Source: Mimachlamys varia (Eukaryota; Mollusca; Bivalvia; Pectinida; Pectinidae). Taken from it: DNA of 64,000 bases. The notes beneath the pieces are model-generated. The model was given only the letters and a program-made list of their open reading frames with translations, was not told the origin of the DNA and ran no database searches. The stretch is taken from assembly GCA_947623455.1 (NCBI GenBank), contig OX392527.1, forward strand, positions 33,906,201 to 33,970,200, in the 5' to 3' direction. Below, piece after piece: positions 1-13,429 of this stretch. Every line of letters begins with the position of its first letter. The stretch's first letter is position 1. The translations under genes and the position numbers were made by a program.

Positions 1-2285
1 ATGCACAACCTACTACACAGCTAATACGAATCATTTTGCATCAACACGACAAAGTGCCCTAGGCACTTGTGACCATTGTTACTACAGTTGCCTTAAACAG
101 CAACTAAAATGTCATCATGCATTCCAAAAAACAACAATTTAAAAAGTGTTATGTATCTATCAAATGAACAATCTACAGTAACAATCTCCTTCAATTCATT
201 CTGAATAGATGAACATACCGAATATAGATCTATTTAAAAAAAAATCGGCCCAACACATCACTCAGGAAATAATGACGTGATCACAATTAATATTCTTCTT
301 TAAAAAATATGACACAAACAATTTACAAAACAAAAATAAAACCAGTCAAACACGACTGTTATTGTTTGGAAAAGATGTTCTTAATGTAAAAAAAAATCCA
401 AACAATGTCCCAAATCATTCCTTTTCAAAGTAGACGAATACTGGAGAAAAATCTTAGGGTAATGGGAAAAAATGCACCACTGACACCAAAAACAGTAAAT
501 TTGCCAAAAAATCTTCACACTAACACCAAAAGGCAGTTGAAACTGCAATCTATTCAACACAATCTGAATTTGTATTACTGAATTTACCGATATTAAATCT
601 TACTATTTGGATGCAGCTCAGGTAGTATAAAATCTGTTGGCAATATCAACATCATGAATTTCTATGCTAAATTTTCTAATGGCACATTAATCAAGTGAAG
701 ATTTCTCAGGATACATATTATGCTTTAAATATAAAAACTTTTTTGGTGAAAGGATGGAAAAACTGTACACTAATTAGCAATAGTATTTGCACATGACTAC
801 ACAAAAGACGAACAAGAAAATTGCTCACAGCTTCATAACATGTACAATTTACCTTCCTTCATCATTGCAAATTTATATATAGTTTAATTAAGTGCATATC
901 ATTCAATTCTATAATCATTCATATCACATTCTTCTCATCAGTTTATAAGATTTTTTCCAGTTTCACATAGCTTTGATAACAGGCATACCACTATTGTCTA
1001 AACATGGAATACTGGTAGCTTTCCAAGGCTTTGCTCAAAGTTTGCTGTTTATTAGCTTCTCTTAGTACATTGTAGTAAAACACATTCTATCAGTTCTTCA
1101 GTAATTCTATTTATTTTTAAAAATAACACAAGCTCATGATACTGTTAACCATATCTTTTGTACAAAAAAGGTCAAATGTGCGGTACAAATATTTAAACTA
1201 GTCTCATTCATTCAATTATAAAACAATGTAAAATAATCTGACGCTAGTCGTTAACAACATATTTGCATCTTGTAATATTAATAATGTTAAAAGGTTTATA
1301 TTATTTTCCTATATCACCTCTCAAGATTTCATTATTTGTCTACAAATATCTGTATAGGGAACCTATTTTATGTACAGTTTTAACAAAATAAAAGGGAAAA
1401 TCTGGCCTTTTTAACAAAAAAAAAAAGATTATTTAATATCAATTCAAGCCATATTCTGTTTTATTGAAATACGTAAAGAGAAAATATGCAGGTATAATTT
1501 ATGATTAATTGTATGCGTAGGTGATCAAGAACTGCATATACACATAATCATAATTTTGAAGGAAAAATTTATAACAATTGCTTAACAGACAGGAAATTCA
1601 GTTTATCAATAAAAATCAATGGTACAAAAATATAAACCAGAAGAAAAAAATCCAGACTAATTTGCAGCTCTAGCTATTATCCATGGGCATGTGAGTTTAT
1701 TTACAAAAGTTCATAGGACAGAACAAATGATAATCTGCTCTCCCCAACCATAATAAAAAGCTGCAGATAAAAAGTACATTTATTTACATTTCAGATTCCT
1801 TATTCCGTAACAATATTATTGCTTTATTTTGAGTTCTCAACTAAAGCTTTTTTGTTGAGCAAGGGCCCAAATATATCTTTTTATTCTAAAGCAAAATGAG
1901 TGAATCTCTTACAGAAAGGAAAGCATTATAAAAGAATATTTTCATATTTTGACGAAGAAGATAAAATTATCATTATCCCACAAAACTGACCAGGGTTTTC
2001 AAATCTTTTTAACTTGTGTCTAAATTATCTGGTTTTGGCCCGAAGATTAAATGCCAGAGAATTGTGCTAGGTTTTTGTATGGTCCTAATGGAAGTATTTT
2101 GAATCCCAAAATGCAAATGTGGTTGATCTCCTGTTTTCACTCTCTGCATTAACTGACAGCTTGATAACAGAATCTCACTTAAAAGCAATTCAGTTATAGT
2201 TGCCAGTTAAATCTCTGGTCTTTTGAATTTCAAAGTGAAAACCCTGAGATAATTTGTTTAAAAGAGTTCTAATTCACTGTTAATT
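1..2285. other. Gene-free flank, probably 3' UTR of the Ly6 gene plus downstream DNA
   Basis: No coding exon could be supported on either strand. The stretch is very AT-rich with A and T runs. Because the Ly6-type gene is read on the minus strand and stops at 2286, the part just below 2286 is likely its 3' UTR. Several TTTATT words on the plus strand (AATAAA on the minus strand, for example around 1780-1880) are candidate poly(A) signals, but none can be singled out from sequence alone. Confidence 0.4.
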
Positions 2286-5200
2286 TCATAAATATTTTGA
2301 AAGGAACAGTCCAATTGATGTGAGAAGTGGCACGGCAAGAAGAAGGGCAGGTACTTTGATGTTGCTGGCACCGTTACATCCCTCTTGGTTGTTACAGTGA
2401 CAATATCTGACTTTGACACGATATGTGCCTGTTCGGTCTTTGCATTGACGGCCTTCGTCATCGCCGACCTCACCACTCTTGGCACATTGCCGAATGTACC
2501 TCACATTCCAGTCATCGTTGTAGTAAACTGTAAAAAACATGAAAAGCAATTAAAAATCATCCAAACAATAATTTTTATCAGATATATACCTATAGAAAAC
2601 AATTAGCATATCAACAGTCTGTGAGTGACGTTAGCCACTAGTCCTATGCCCATTGACTAGTGATATTTTGTTCGGACTAGTGGAAAGTCCTTGAATTTCA
2701 ATATATTTGTTAAAAGTCACAGACTGTAGCAAAGGTTTTTTTCCAACAAGATTTGATGTTATAAGCAGTCTGTGGCATTAACATTTTCAAGCACTAGTCC
2801 AGATAAGCAAAATGCAGTGTTTATTATAGCAAATGTATTGAAATTCAAGAACTTTCCACTAGTCCGAACCAAAATTTGCTAGTCATGGGCATAGTACTAG
2901 TGGCCAAAGTCGCAGACTGAATAAGGGCATCAGAAACAGGTTGATGAAGATAAAACAATTGTTCATTACCTATTACTCTAATTTTTCTCAGTAGAGTTAG
3001 TTTCTTCCTTTCCAATACAAAAACAGCTCCATGATTTGACAATTGTTATTTAAGATGAGGATGAGTATATATGCAGTAAAATTAAGATCCATTATAATAT
3101 ATCCAAAAGGTTTTCCTAAATTCAACACTTAATAAGAAACAGGATGTTTTTCAATCATATCATATAAGATACATCGCCGGACACCCACAGTGATGCTTGC
3201 ATACAGTGGACTTGAATCGATGTAAATCCTCGTTTCCCCGAATAGAAGTTTGGTCATTTCTCGCACAACTCTGTCAGATCATTTTACTGTGACAACAACC
3301 AGTATATTTCTGTAGGCATGACGCCGATGTTAATATCCGTATAGTAGGACCTTATAGTTTAATCACAATCGACACAATTATAACACAATCGACAGGTTTT
3401 GTTGACAGGCGGTACCGGTGCTACAAATTAAATGGGATACCCCAGCTGGATGTAGTAACGGATGAAACTATTAATATGATTCTCTAATATTTTAGTATGA
3501 AAAAGAGGGTTTCTATCGATGATTAAGATATGAATAAAGTATGAGTGTACATACCTTCTTGTACAATTTTTCGGCACATTTTGATGTCATCTCCACAATC
3601 AACCAAGTTGTGTGTTTTGTTGTTAAACCAATCTGCACAGTCTGATTGAAAGAAGGAGTTGCATTCATAGCACTTAATTGCGCTACCTGAAATGAAGAAA
3701 AAACATAGTACAGTAAAGTGGATCTCAAATCATAACAGAAATAAGCCAATATCAAAATATTGCACTGATTTAACGTCATTTTAAAATTTATCTTAATATA
3801 AACTATACTACAATTGTTGTTAAACAGTTCAAAAAACATCAATTGGGAAATGCAGGTGTACAATATGTAAAAGGATTTATAATACATTGTATGCTGTAAC
3901 ACATTTCTCTATTAAAATGACCATATAATATTTTTTTCTTCCCCAAATTCAATTCTTTGATAATGTTGACTCAATTTTGCACTAATTTTTCATTTGTAGT
4001 GTTTTATTTTGATCAGTTAACTACCACAATATAAGCCAAGTAAAAATAGACATAATATAACTTGGCATGACAAGAATATTTCCCCGCTGACAATCAAAAA
4101 TAAGTATTTTCTCATGAGTTTTTTTTCAATTTCCACTGGTGTTATCGGTTTTAATTTGTGTTACGTCCTTACAACAGCTAAGGTCATCAATGCAATAAAT
4201 AGCCACTGGTATTAGGCATGGCCAACAATCACAAAGTTGAAATTGGCAATTAAACTTAGTGAAAACAGGTGGATGGTGACCTAATTAAAGCTTGACCTGC
4301 ATCTTAGCAGCATACATACTGAAGTTCTATAATTATACCAAATGACAGTTCAATATCTATATCTGTATGACAAGCTATTCTGGGTGAATAAAGGTTATTA
4401 TTGAATGACATCCAAACGAAACACTATATACATGCATGCTTCCACCATTCCTTTGGGGAGGGAGCGGCAATAAATGTTGGGTGTTTCCCCCCTTCGCCTG
4501 ATTACGCAAGGTCAAATTTTTTTTTTGGGGGGGGGGGGGGGGGGGTTGAAGCAGAGAAACCATTTGCTATAAAGTTCATCCTTTATACATGTCTTTAGTG
4601 TACCAAAAAGATTTGAAATGCAGGGATTTTCCTACAGTTGAATTTCTGCTGACTCATTCCTTCCAAAAATTTTGCTAAAATTCCCAATATAGCGGTTAAA
4701 ATTCCCAACCCGATGATAGTTTTTTTTATGATGTGTCAGTTGCTTACGTATCCACAGTAGTTATCCATTAGATGCAGAAAAATTTAATACAAATTGATGT
4801 ACAAGTTTTGTCCAAAGTAAGTTGTTTTTCACTTCTCATAGTATCACAACTTTTTGCAGCATACGATTTGGGACATCTTAGCCGATTAAGTAGGAAATTT
4901 GTACCACATTTTTTTTTATTTCTAACATTTTCCCCAACTTGACCTTGTATCATGTAAAAGTTCCCAATTTAATGGACGCTAGACCCTACCTAAAACTGTA
5001 GAAAAATCCTTGATATGAAAATATGTCATATTTGGATTTATAATATAAAAACATTTCTCTGCCAAGCAAAAATACATTGTTATTTTCTATTTCAATTTAG
5101 GTGTGTCAATAGCTTTGAAAAAACCTTTTAAAGTATGTAAATCGACAGGTTTTCGGAGTCATTTTAGTGCAACAAAATAATAGAACACTACAATTTTTAT

Positions 5201-7123
5201 TTCATAAGTGCTGTACATACATGTCCGTGTCAACAATGACAAAGATATCCCATGAAATTAAAAGTACAAGCCCTTTTCAGAGCACTTTACAATTACTTGT
5301 TTATACAAAAAAAGGGTTTTTTCTGAGGGTGTTTTGGGGCCATTAATGGGCCCCATTCCCAATTGAAAATTATTTCATATTTTAGCCAAATTCCCAAAAT
5401 TTGCAGTTTACTACTGAAACCATCTTACCAATTTTCTTCTCAAAATAAGACAAATAGGTCCCACCCAAACAGACGAAAAAAAACCCTGTAAAAGTGATTT
5501 CATGTAAACTTCCCTTATCTTAGTAGAGGTTATTGCAACTTAAATGGGACAGCTCAGCTGTGTGTGCATCCTACACTTCCATACATGTAGTTTTCAAGTA
5601 TGTCACTCATATGTGTTCTTGTCTTCTTGATGCATGTTTTATTTGTCCATTTAATAGATTAGTTACATTTTATTGATTATTTCCATGTCATAAACAGTAA
5701 ACTGAAAGAAAACCTGTTTAGATGAAAATAGAAATATACAACAACTAAAGACCAAATGAAATAAATCTGGTATTTCAGCTTATTCTACCAATAGGTACTT
5801 TTATTAACATTTAGATAAATATGCACCGTTACTATCAGAACTCTTGTTGTCTAAATAAATCTGATTAAATAAAAATATATCTTTTTTTTTCAAAAAAAAA
5901 AAAAAATAATAATAGTCTACCTGCTGAAAGTGCTATGTTTTACTCTGATGATTTTTTTTGTCCTAATATAAGACAAAATATAAATTTTCCATAAGGATAA
6001 TTAAAATCTATATATTTTTTATTGGAATATATCAATTGATTGCATATAAGCTAACTTTCTCATTAAGACCCATTTTCTGATATGTTGTCTACTTTGGCAT
6101 GCATCAAGTGTCACTTTGTGGTCTGGGATTTAATTTATGCCTATGGGAAAGACACAATGACAGACATGGCCTGGGGATACCTGCACATGAAGGCATTGTA
6201 GTACTGTAGACTTTGTTAATACAGGTACCTACAGCTGATTTAGAGGACAATAAAGACACCACACTCCAGGGTTTTTTCCATGTTGTGTTGTTTGGAAAGC
6301 TGACTGATTATATCATATTACATAACATTTACCTTACTGCCTACAACAGATCCGTTTTAGCCTACCATTCTAAATTCTATGACAAAGGACAGGGGGCATC
6401 AGACATGTCACTTAATGATTATTGATACCACTATCTATCAGTTTAACTTAAATAAACACACAAAAGAAACAAAATATGAGCTGCATTAAAAACGATTTAC
6501 ACAGTGCACACCTTACCATAAGTATACAGGTAAAAATACAAATGCTAACTAACCACACTTGCTTGTATTCGATGATATTGAGCAGAGGGCATTTCAAGCT
6601 ATTAGATTTCTAATTTTATTAACAAACATGAGCGACGACAAATTTCGAGATTTTATAGACCTTGTCACAAATCTTGACTTCTCAACTTGAACACACAGGT
6701 AAATATAAAATGGGTAAGGCCAGTGTGCCTAAGCGGCCTCGAAGCCCAGGTAGCGTCATCAAGGTCAAAAGGATAGATATGTACCAACGCTAAACTTTCT
6801 ACATTTGCACAATGTTCAGACGACCAAAACATTAACTATTTGATCAGATATCCACATCCACCGAACGATATTCAAAACGTTCATGTTTGACCACAATAAT
6901 GCACAGATATTTTGCAAAATGCCTCACAAAATCCTATGCGAAACGATGAGCTCGCTGCTAAAGCCCCACTGAAAACACATGCAACATGGCGCCGGTGAAA
7001 TGTCATTGAAATATTATCAGAAAATAAATAATATACACAACTCAACTGAAAAATATACTTACCAGTGTCAAATATAAAGTACAGTGTGATAATCGCAAAC
7101 GTAACAGCTAGTAAACTCTTCAT
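2286..7123 (-). CDS. Ly6/uPAR-domain GPI-anchored protein, Quiver/Sleepless-like, 3 exons
   Basis: Coding exons on the minus strand are 7123-7063, 3686-3555 and 2527-2286. Both introns are phase 1 with GT..AG ends (donors GTAAGT and GTATGT), and the joined frame gives 144 residues. Residues 1-20 are a hydrophobic signal peptide (MKSLLAVTFAIITLYFIFDT). The mature part starts at AIKCYECNS and holds ten cysteines in three-finger (Ly6) order, ending in YCHCNNQEGCN, the usual CxC...CN finish. An N-glycosylation site lies at NNKT. The C-terminus is a hydrophobic tail (VPALLLAVPLLTSIGLF) after a small-residue stretch (NGAS), as expected of a GPI-anchor signal. Proteins of this family sit on the outer cell surface and in insects modulate potassium channels and nicotinic receptors; that role is not shown here. 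The start is the only ATG before the signal peptide. The family call is firm; orthology to quiver itself is tentative. Intron 2 contains a MITE and intron 1 a long poly-T/poly-G run. Confidence 0.88.
2615..2919. mobile_element. MITE with ~90-bp terminal inverted repeats in Ly6 intron 2
   Basis: The left arm (2615-2709) and right arm (2830-2919) are near-complementary inverted repeats ending in CAGTCTG, with subterminal CCACTAGT and ATGCCCAT words in both. The centre is ~120 bp of AT-rich DNA without a reading frame. The CAGTCTG ends resemble hAT-type termini, but no target-site duplication is evident, so the superfamily is open. Confidence 0.75.
4517..4545. repeat. T10-G19 homopolymer run
   Basis: Ten T are followed directly by nineteen G in intron 1 of the Ly6 gene. 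On the gene's sense strand this reads C19-A10. Such a G run can form a quadruplex, and its length is likely polymorphic or prone to assembly error. Confidence 0.9.
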
Positions 7124-7209
7124 TTTGACAACCTGAGCTTCTCACGACCTAACAGCGGATCTTCTGGCAGCCAAAGTAATTAGGACTCTACGCATGCGTA
7201 ATAATGATA

Positions 7210-7217
7210 TGACGTCA
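7210..7217. promoter_or_regulatory. CRE palindrome upstream of the Ly6 gene
   Basis: TGACGTCA, the full cAMP-response-element palindrome bound by CREB/ATF factors, lies about 87 bp upstream of the ATG at 7123. There is no obvious TATA box close to it. Function is inferred only from motif and position. Confidence 0.35.
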
Positions 7218-9110
7218 AAGAGGCCGCATAGGGGATGTCGATTTCGCAATATATACAGGGGCGATAATACAATGTTACCAAGAAAATATACACATTTGAA
7301 CATGGAACGTATTTCAAAATCATGATTGATTTCAGTTACATTGCAAAATGTTCACGGTTGTGAAATAAAACTATCATATCAACTTTATTTCTTCTAAATC
7401 TAATTATAGCAACTAAGATTTACATCCCGCAACATCTAATCTATATCAACACTATTTTTTGGCAGATCGTCGATCCACTTCACACTTTTTTTTTACTTTT
7501 TTTTTATAAAGTTTGGATCTTACTTTAATAGGTTTTACGTGTATTTTTCAATACATATTTTATTTATAAAGTGAAAGGCTATGAAAAAAGTTTGGATAAA
7601 AAACAATGACTGCAGTCTGTAGAAAATAAAACCCTTTTCAGTTTATCCCACCTACCCCTATATTTTTGTACATGCTCCTTATAATTTATTGACAAATAGT
7701 TGAATATTTTCCTTAATTGAAAAAAAAACCCTTCGAACAATGACCGTGCATACATTTTTAATTGATTAGGAATGAATTAGTCACAGTCGAATAACTGACT
7801 CAAATAAATTGGGTCGGGAGGGGTGGGTAAATTAAATATACCAAGGTAAGGAGTCTTGTACCACTGCGAAGTTAAATTTATACCAAATTTCAAAATTCCC
7901 TAGCCAAACAATAAATTAAATATCTCGATATCATTTTGGATACGTATAGATATAATACTGACAAAACACCAAACAAATATTAAAACGTTTCTAGCTAAAA
8001 AAAATTCGTGTATAATTTGTATCAAAATTCCTAAATAGCTGCTACTTCAATGTAATTTTATTTATTTAACAAGCTTATGAAAAGTGGTAGCTTAGAACCG
8101 GCCGTAGTGATATTTCAGGAAATGATGAGGATTATAATGACGTCAACTGGTATCACATCATCCCTGGCGACATCCACGCCTCTTAGTAGTCCATATTTCT
8201 TGGCCCTTTTGTATTCACTTTTGTCACTATATTTACTTGATCTCTTCTAAAAGTAATTGTGCATTAGAACGTTTTTCTGTTAAATAGTCTCAATTACTCA
8301 TTTCTGAAAAGGATACCATATATACCTTTGCCTGTGCGAGTTTATGAAATATATAAGGGGAGGTAACTGTACATTGTGGGACGAAGATCTTTTTCAATAC
8401 AATCCAAACAAACAAGCACAGTGCTTGATAACTACACTTACTGTTTCTTTAATTTAATTTTATCATACAAAAAAAGGCAATGACTTTTCAGTTTTTTCCT
8501 CTCTAAATCATCACTATTTCAAGGGCCCAAGGGTCAAATGCAAAGTTAAGTAAGAGAAGGTTGAGTTATTATGTATTAAACAAACTTCACGTGACTTATG
8601 AATTACCTCACGATCTTGGATGGTAATAGTACGATGTTATCCCGATAAGGCCATCCAATCAAAAATAATGATGTTGGAAACATGACGATCTGATGTTTTT
8701 CTGATACACCCGTCTATAAATATAACTATATAAAGTAAATGGTAATCTAAGGTTATATCAAAATACTGATTAGGTCAAGGTCATAAGGCTTTGTATTTAT
8801 CTGATATGCAGATCAAAATAATATTATCTTGTACAGGTCACAAATTACTGTGGATATCACACGATGGTATGTAAAGTTGACCTATTTAAAAATGATGAGA
8901 ACACCCTTTAAGGCCCAATATACGTGACTTCAGGAAATATTTCGTGATTATGAAAATTCTGAAAAAAATCCAGTTGATAACCATGCAAAAATAAGTCTAA
9001 AACGAAGTAAACCTGAGGGGTAACTAACAAGAAACTATTGACAGTAAAATCCAAAGAATTGAAATAATTCAGGTGGGACCCAGAACTCAATGCCTTTCTT
9101 GTCTTGGTGA

Positions 9111-9335
9111 ATTCTCAAATAATAATAATAATAATTCGAGGTTCTTATATACCGCTTTATCACGACATTAAAGGGCACCTCAAAGCGGTTCACAAATTAT
9201 TATCCGTTTTTATAGGGCATTAGCAACCAGCCAATACCGTTCTCATCTCCCTGGGGAGCATACAACCGGTGCTGCCATTTCGGCGCTCACAACTTACATT
9301 CTACAATTTCTAGTACTACCCAACCACGTACTCAT
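9111..9335 (-). mobile_element. 5'-truncated SINE-like repeat
   Basis: An (AAT)n tract at 9117-9133 is followed by a stretch with CTTATATACCGCTTTATCACG, CTCAAAGCGGTTCAC and CTCCCTGGGGAGCA words. A diverged relative with the same layout ((AAT)n, then a TATAGCGCC word, then TCTAAAGCGCTTTAC) lies at 56.4 kb, where it is attached to a tRNA-like head. By that comparison this copy runs on the minus strand and has lost its head. Confidence 0.5.
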
Positions 9336-10156
9336 TTACAGCTGAATATACTTTACCAACGTGCCTCAAACATTAAAACCAAATATTAGGTATTGATAAG
9401 TAAGGCACTAGGGAAAAAAAGGCAGTAGAGAGAAATAAAAAATTATTAAAGCAAAATAAAATACATTTCATTTAAAAACTAAAGGGTAAGACACTGCTGC
9501 AACATAATTATATTGATTATTTACCGATATGAAGGCCTAAACTGGTATTGGGTGGTACAGGGTTTTCAGAGCTTTTCTGGGTCCGCTGCTCTAAAGAAGA
9601 TGCATATCATACGAAAAAACCAGCAATATTACTGCACGAAATACTTATGTATACAGGATTTGATCAGAATCGGGAGAATATACAATGTACATGAATAACC
9701 TAGACAGAGCTGGATAGCCTCATTACATATGTGTAGATAATATGTATATATACAAACCGAATCTGGTTGAAATCAACTAGAGCACTTTTTGGCAAGTTAA
9801 TGGGCGTTTTCCCATTACTCCATATGAGTGTAGCCTAATAAATTGTATGAATTATGTGCAATTATGTGAATAATGTATGCATCGAATTCAAAACCGAGTT
9901 TGACCCACATTAGTCCGAAAGGTTATGACTTCTGGCCATTTTCAAACAGATTTCAGAAAACTGGTTATTTTTTTAGAAATGGATGACGAAAGTTGGTTTA
10001 CGACCTCCTGTGACTTGATTAAATGTGTAGGCTAGTAGAAAAATATTTGTTCTTTCCATTGATACTTAATTTACATGTGATCGAAAATGTTTCATATTAT
10101 AAAACACGACTTAAACGGCGACCCGTGCACGGGTCGGTAAAATTTCCACTTTTTTA

Positions 10157-10235
10157 CTAAGCAGGAATTCTGACTCTCGCACCCGCCTGTCGTTCAAATA
10201 TTTAGCGGGTCAGAGAGTCAGAACCCTTCGGACTA
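10157..10235. mobile_element. Hairpin MITE, diverged copy of the 33.4-kb family
   Basis: TTCTGACTCTC near 10168 pairs with GAGAGTCAGAA near 10212-10222, and AATATTTAGCGGGTCAGAG plus CCCTTCGG match the right half of the element at 33442-33538. The left half has decayed. No target-site duplication could be read. Confidence 0.55.
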
Positions 10236-10524
10236 AACCCACATTTGAAAATGTAAACTTATTTCTAGCTGGAATCGGGTTATTGGACTAAAAGAAAAAA
10301 GTTTGACGGACAAAGCATCATCCGGTTTTCATGAATGTGGTGATAAACTATTGACCATAAAGTTAAAGGTATTTATAAATTCGTGTTTATGTGCTCATTT
10401 TATGTCAGTGTGATCAGGACATCAGACCTTAGATTCATCTGCCCACAGATCATGGGACCACTCAAAATTCACTTCCGGTACATGTACCATCTAACCAGAT
10501 ATATATAACCGAAACATCAACAAA

Positions 10525-10810
10525 ACAATAATACGAACTCAAAATCGCTTAATAGAGGCAGATTATAAATAAAGGACATATTTACAAGGAGGCGGTTGAT
10601 AAAGTACAAAAGAATCATCGTCGGAAACCCACGATACACTTCTCTGACGTTTGCATCCCGGATGTAAACGTCAGAGAAGTGTACCGTGGGTTTCCGACGA
10701 TGCAAGAGAATAAGACAGGTGTTCTGGAAAAGTAAGCGTCTCCTGCTTCATCGACGACACCCGCCATGTAAAACTAGGTCACATCCAAGTAAATGTCACG
10801 TCTTCAAAAT
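10525..10810 (+). repeat. Dispersed repeat family copy (with nested hairpin)
   Basis: Shares with 13430-13700 and 23160-23388 the ordered words CGAACTCAAAATCG, AAGTACAA..GAATAAGAC, AAAGTAAGCGTCT, CTGCTTCATCGACGACACC and CGCCATGTAAA. A related inverted copy lies at 12605-12790. The copy is split by the hairpin element at 10616-10702. It has no coding frame and its family is unknown to me. Confidence 0.65.
10616..10702. mobile_element. 87-bp near-perfect hairpin element with 9-bp target duplication
   Basis: Two 43-bp arms around a single central base pair with only two mismatches. The ends read CATCGTCGGAAACCCACG and, inverted, the same. Flanks are CAAAAGAAT on the left and CAAGAGAAT on the right, a 9-bp duplication with one difference. 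Related copies at 13.6 and 23.3 kb lack the hairpin at this point, which shows it is an insertion. A 9-bp duplication fits Mutator-like miniature elements. Confidence 0.8.
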
Positions 10811-11879
10811 CAGAACTTAGTCATTATTCTCAATCACAATAAGTAGGCATACTTCTAAATAGCATTTTAAAAACCGTCCACTTTTTATATCATACAAGGG
10901 TATAGAATATATTTCAATGAGACCAAGATGGCGACCATAAAACTTGCTCAAAGTCTTTATCAACCTTCTTCTCTTGAATCCCTGCGCCGTAAGTTTGTTC
11001 GTCAGCAGCCGACATCTTTCACGAAAGTCTTGTTTTTAGAGCAAGTCATAACTGCGACATGTAAGCACAGTTAGTTGGGGAATTAGGGATGCTACTATCA
11101 GGGAAGGGAAAGTTCACGATAGCAAAATTGAAATGGTCACGTTTATCATAAAGATTAGTATTAAGTTGTCCACTTCGGTCATACTTAAAGTAAAGATCAG
11201 GGTAAGCAGGTGATAGAGAGGAGTCTTTTATTATGTGCTTGATTTTAAGCTCAGAAGGGTTAGGTCAGCAAACCTCTTGTTGTTTATAGACAACACATCG
11301 TCCGTCGAGATACCTGAAAGTAAACTTTAAAACAAATTGCCAAGGGGTTTGTTACCTGTCCTAATCAGCTAATCTTTATTATCTTTTTTTAAAGACATTC
11401 TTTTATAAGGGTGTTGTTGTGCACAGGGTGGAAAAATCATATGTTTTAATAGACGACATAATTTTGGGGAGGGGATATTTAAGAACGAGTTTTTCAAAAT
11501 CTTCTTAATTCCGCTAATTCTGGAGTATACAGTGACACAATAACACTGTATCCCATTGATTTTATGGTATACTTAGAATATCATGAGACCGCTAAGATTT
11601 CACTTCTAGTACCATCTAACTGGAATGCCGGTAGCAGTCTGGCTCTCTGAGATGTGGACAGCAGATCAAGATAGTTTTATCCGATCGTCTCCGTGGATAA
11701 AGGCACAGGAGAAATCTTCCGATTATTCGAGGTACTCCAAATATAGCCCAGTGAAATTAGCAGGTCTATCCCTTTCCAAAATCTCGAATTTCATAGCGTT
11801 CAAAAGAAAATATGCATAAGTTCGATCTAGTGATGTAGTCATGCCGAGTGTTATAGTAACGTATACTCGTACTATATCG

Positions 11880-12035
11880 AACATTGAATAGAGAGCTCGC
11901 GAGGTAACATGTGTTTTGTATACTATCGAATATTGAATAGAGAGGTACATGTGTTTTGTATACAATCGAATAGATATAGAGGCACGTGTTTTGTATACTA
12001 TCGAATATTGAATAGAGAGGTACATGTGTTTTGTA
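11880..12035. repeat. ~40-bp tandem repeat, about 3-4 copies
   Basis: The unit ACATGTGTTTTGTATACTAT followed by CGAATATTGAATAGAGAGGT recurs three to four times with small deletions. The short minus-strand reading frames across it are products of the repetition, not a gene. Confidence 0.75.
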
Positions 12036-12604
12036 TTTTAGCATGTACTCTTATAATATATGACACATACGACTAGTTTCTGACACTGACAGTTTATTTT
12101 TCAGAAAGATTATCAGTGAAAACGAGCCCACTTATCTAGTCGTTATATGTATTTTCATATATTAATGATAATCACTCACAAACTGTAAAGCAACAACACT
12201 ATATTCACTGTTTCACTGTCGTCGTTTTGAATAAATAACATCATAATGTGGAAGTTGAACGTTTAACTTGAAAGCATACATACTAAAGCTTCTATAAACA
12301 AAATAACGCTTGTAATAAACTGGTTTGACCGGTATTCTATGGAATGCGGTTGGAATTAAACAATGCCTTGACTTTTGCAATGAATTCTGTCGAAATAAAT
12401 TCTTGCTAGAAGGAATTGTGGATTGAAAAAGCGTCGACGATGTTACATTTCAAGGCAAATGGGTACCGTGGTGGTCTCATTTGGAAATATTCTGCTTCCG
12501 TGTGTGATATGACATCTTTTGGTATTGATCACTATTATCAATTTTCCTTCATGTTCCGTTGTCGCTACAATAATGATAACTATTAGGGAATTACATTACT
12601 GATC

Positions 12605-12790
12605 TTTTAGCAGAGGTGTCGATGAAACAAAAGACGCTTACTCTTTTGGAACACCTGGTTTTATAGCTACTCTTTACTTTAGCATTAGACTTAATCTAAT
12701 TGTTGCGCGCCTTTGGTCATCTTTTGTTCTTAGTTCATAGATTTGTTGGGGGTTGTTTTGTTTTGATATTAATTTGTTTACGGAATTATT
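12605..12790 (-). repeat. Dispersed repeat family copy, inverted orientation
   Basis: Carries GGTGTCGATGAA, AGACGCTTACTCTT and CACCTGGTTTTA in the reverse order of the 23.2-kb copy, so it is the same family on the other strand. More diverged than the others. Confidence 0.5.
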
Positions 12791-13429
12791 TTTAACTTGG
12801 TGAGTAGATTAAATCTAAATACGTTTGTTTTTTTTTCATCAGTTCCCTGTATTATAGATATGCAGATTGTTGTTGAAGTTTTTTTTTTTAAGAAAATCTC
12901 CAATGTAAACATGACCACGTGACATACTAAACCATGTGATATCGCCAAGAGTAGGTCACGCAACACAACTTATGACCCAATTTATTCCCAGTTGATTAAG
13001 TGACACAGAAAATGTACCCGTAGATATTGTCCTGATTCGATTCAATATATACTGCCAGCTAAAAGAATAATAGGAAATTATACAAAAAAGGAATAGATTC
13101 ACATGTATCCAATGTATGTCTACGACGAAAGTATAAAATAGTTAATAGGACATTAACACTTGGTAATTGATTCTATATTTGGGGGGTTAATTGGCATTAT
13201 TTTTACGTTAAGACGAGGAAGAATATTGTATAACATTATAATTGAACACTCGTGTATTGAACGGAAAGCCTTAGCTAAATGAAGTATAACTTGATATTGT
13301 AAATAAATTCCATTGCAATGCATGTCGCATACTGTTAGTAAATGATACGTTATCAAATGGTGATCTGGAACAGGCCGCTGTTTAGGAGAGAGCACGATTT
13401 GATATTATTAAAAAAATAGTTAAACAGAA

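Noticed and set aside
11723..12044. Overlapping minus-strand frames of 92-100 residues
   Set aside because: They read across the ~40-bp tandem repeat and encode only its repetition.
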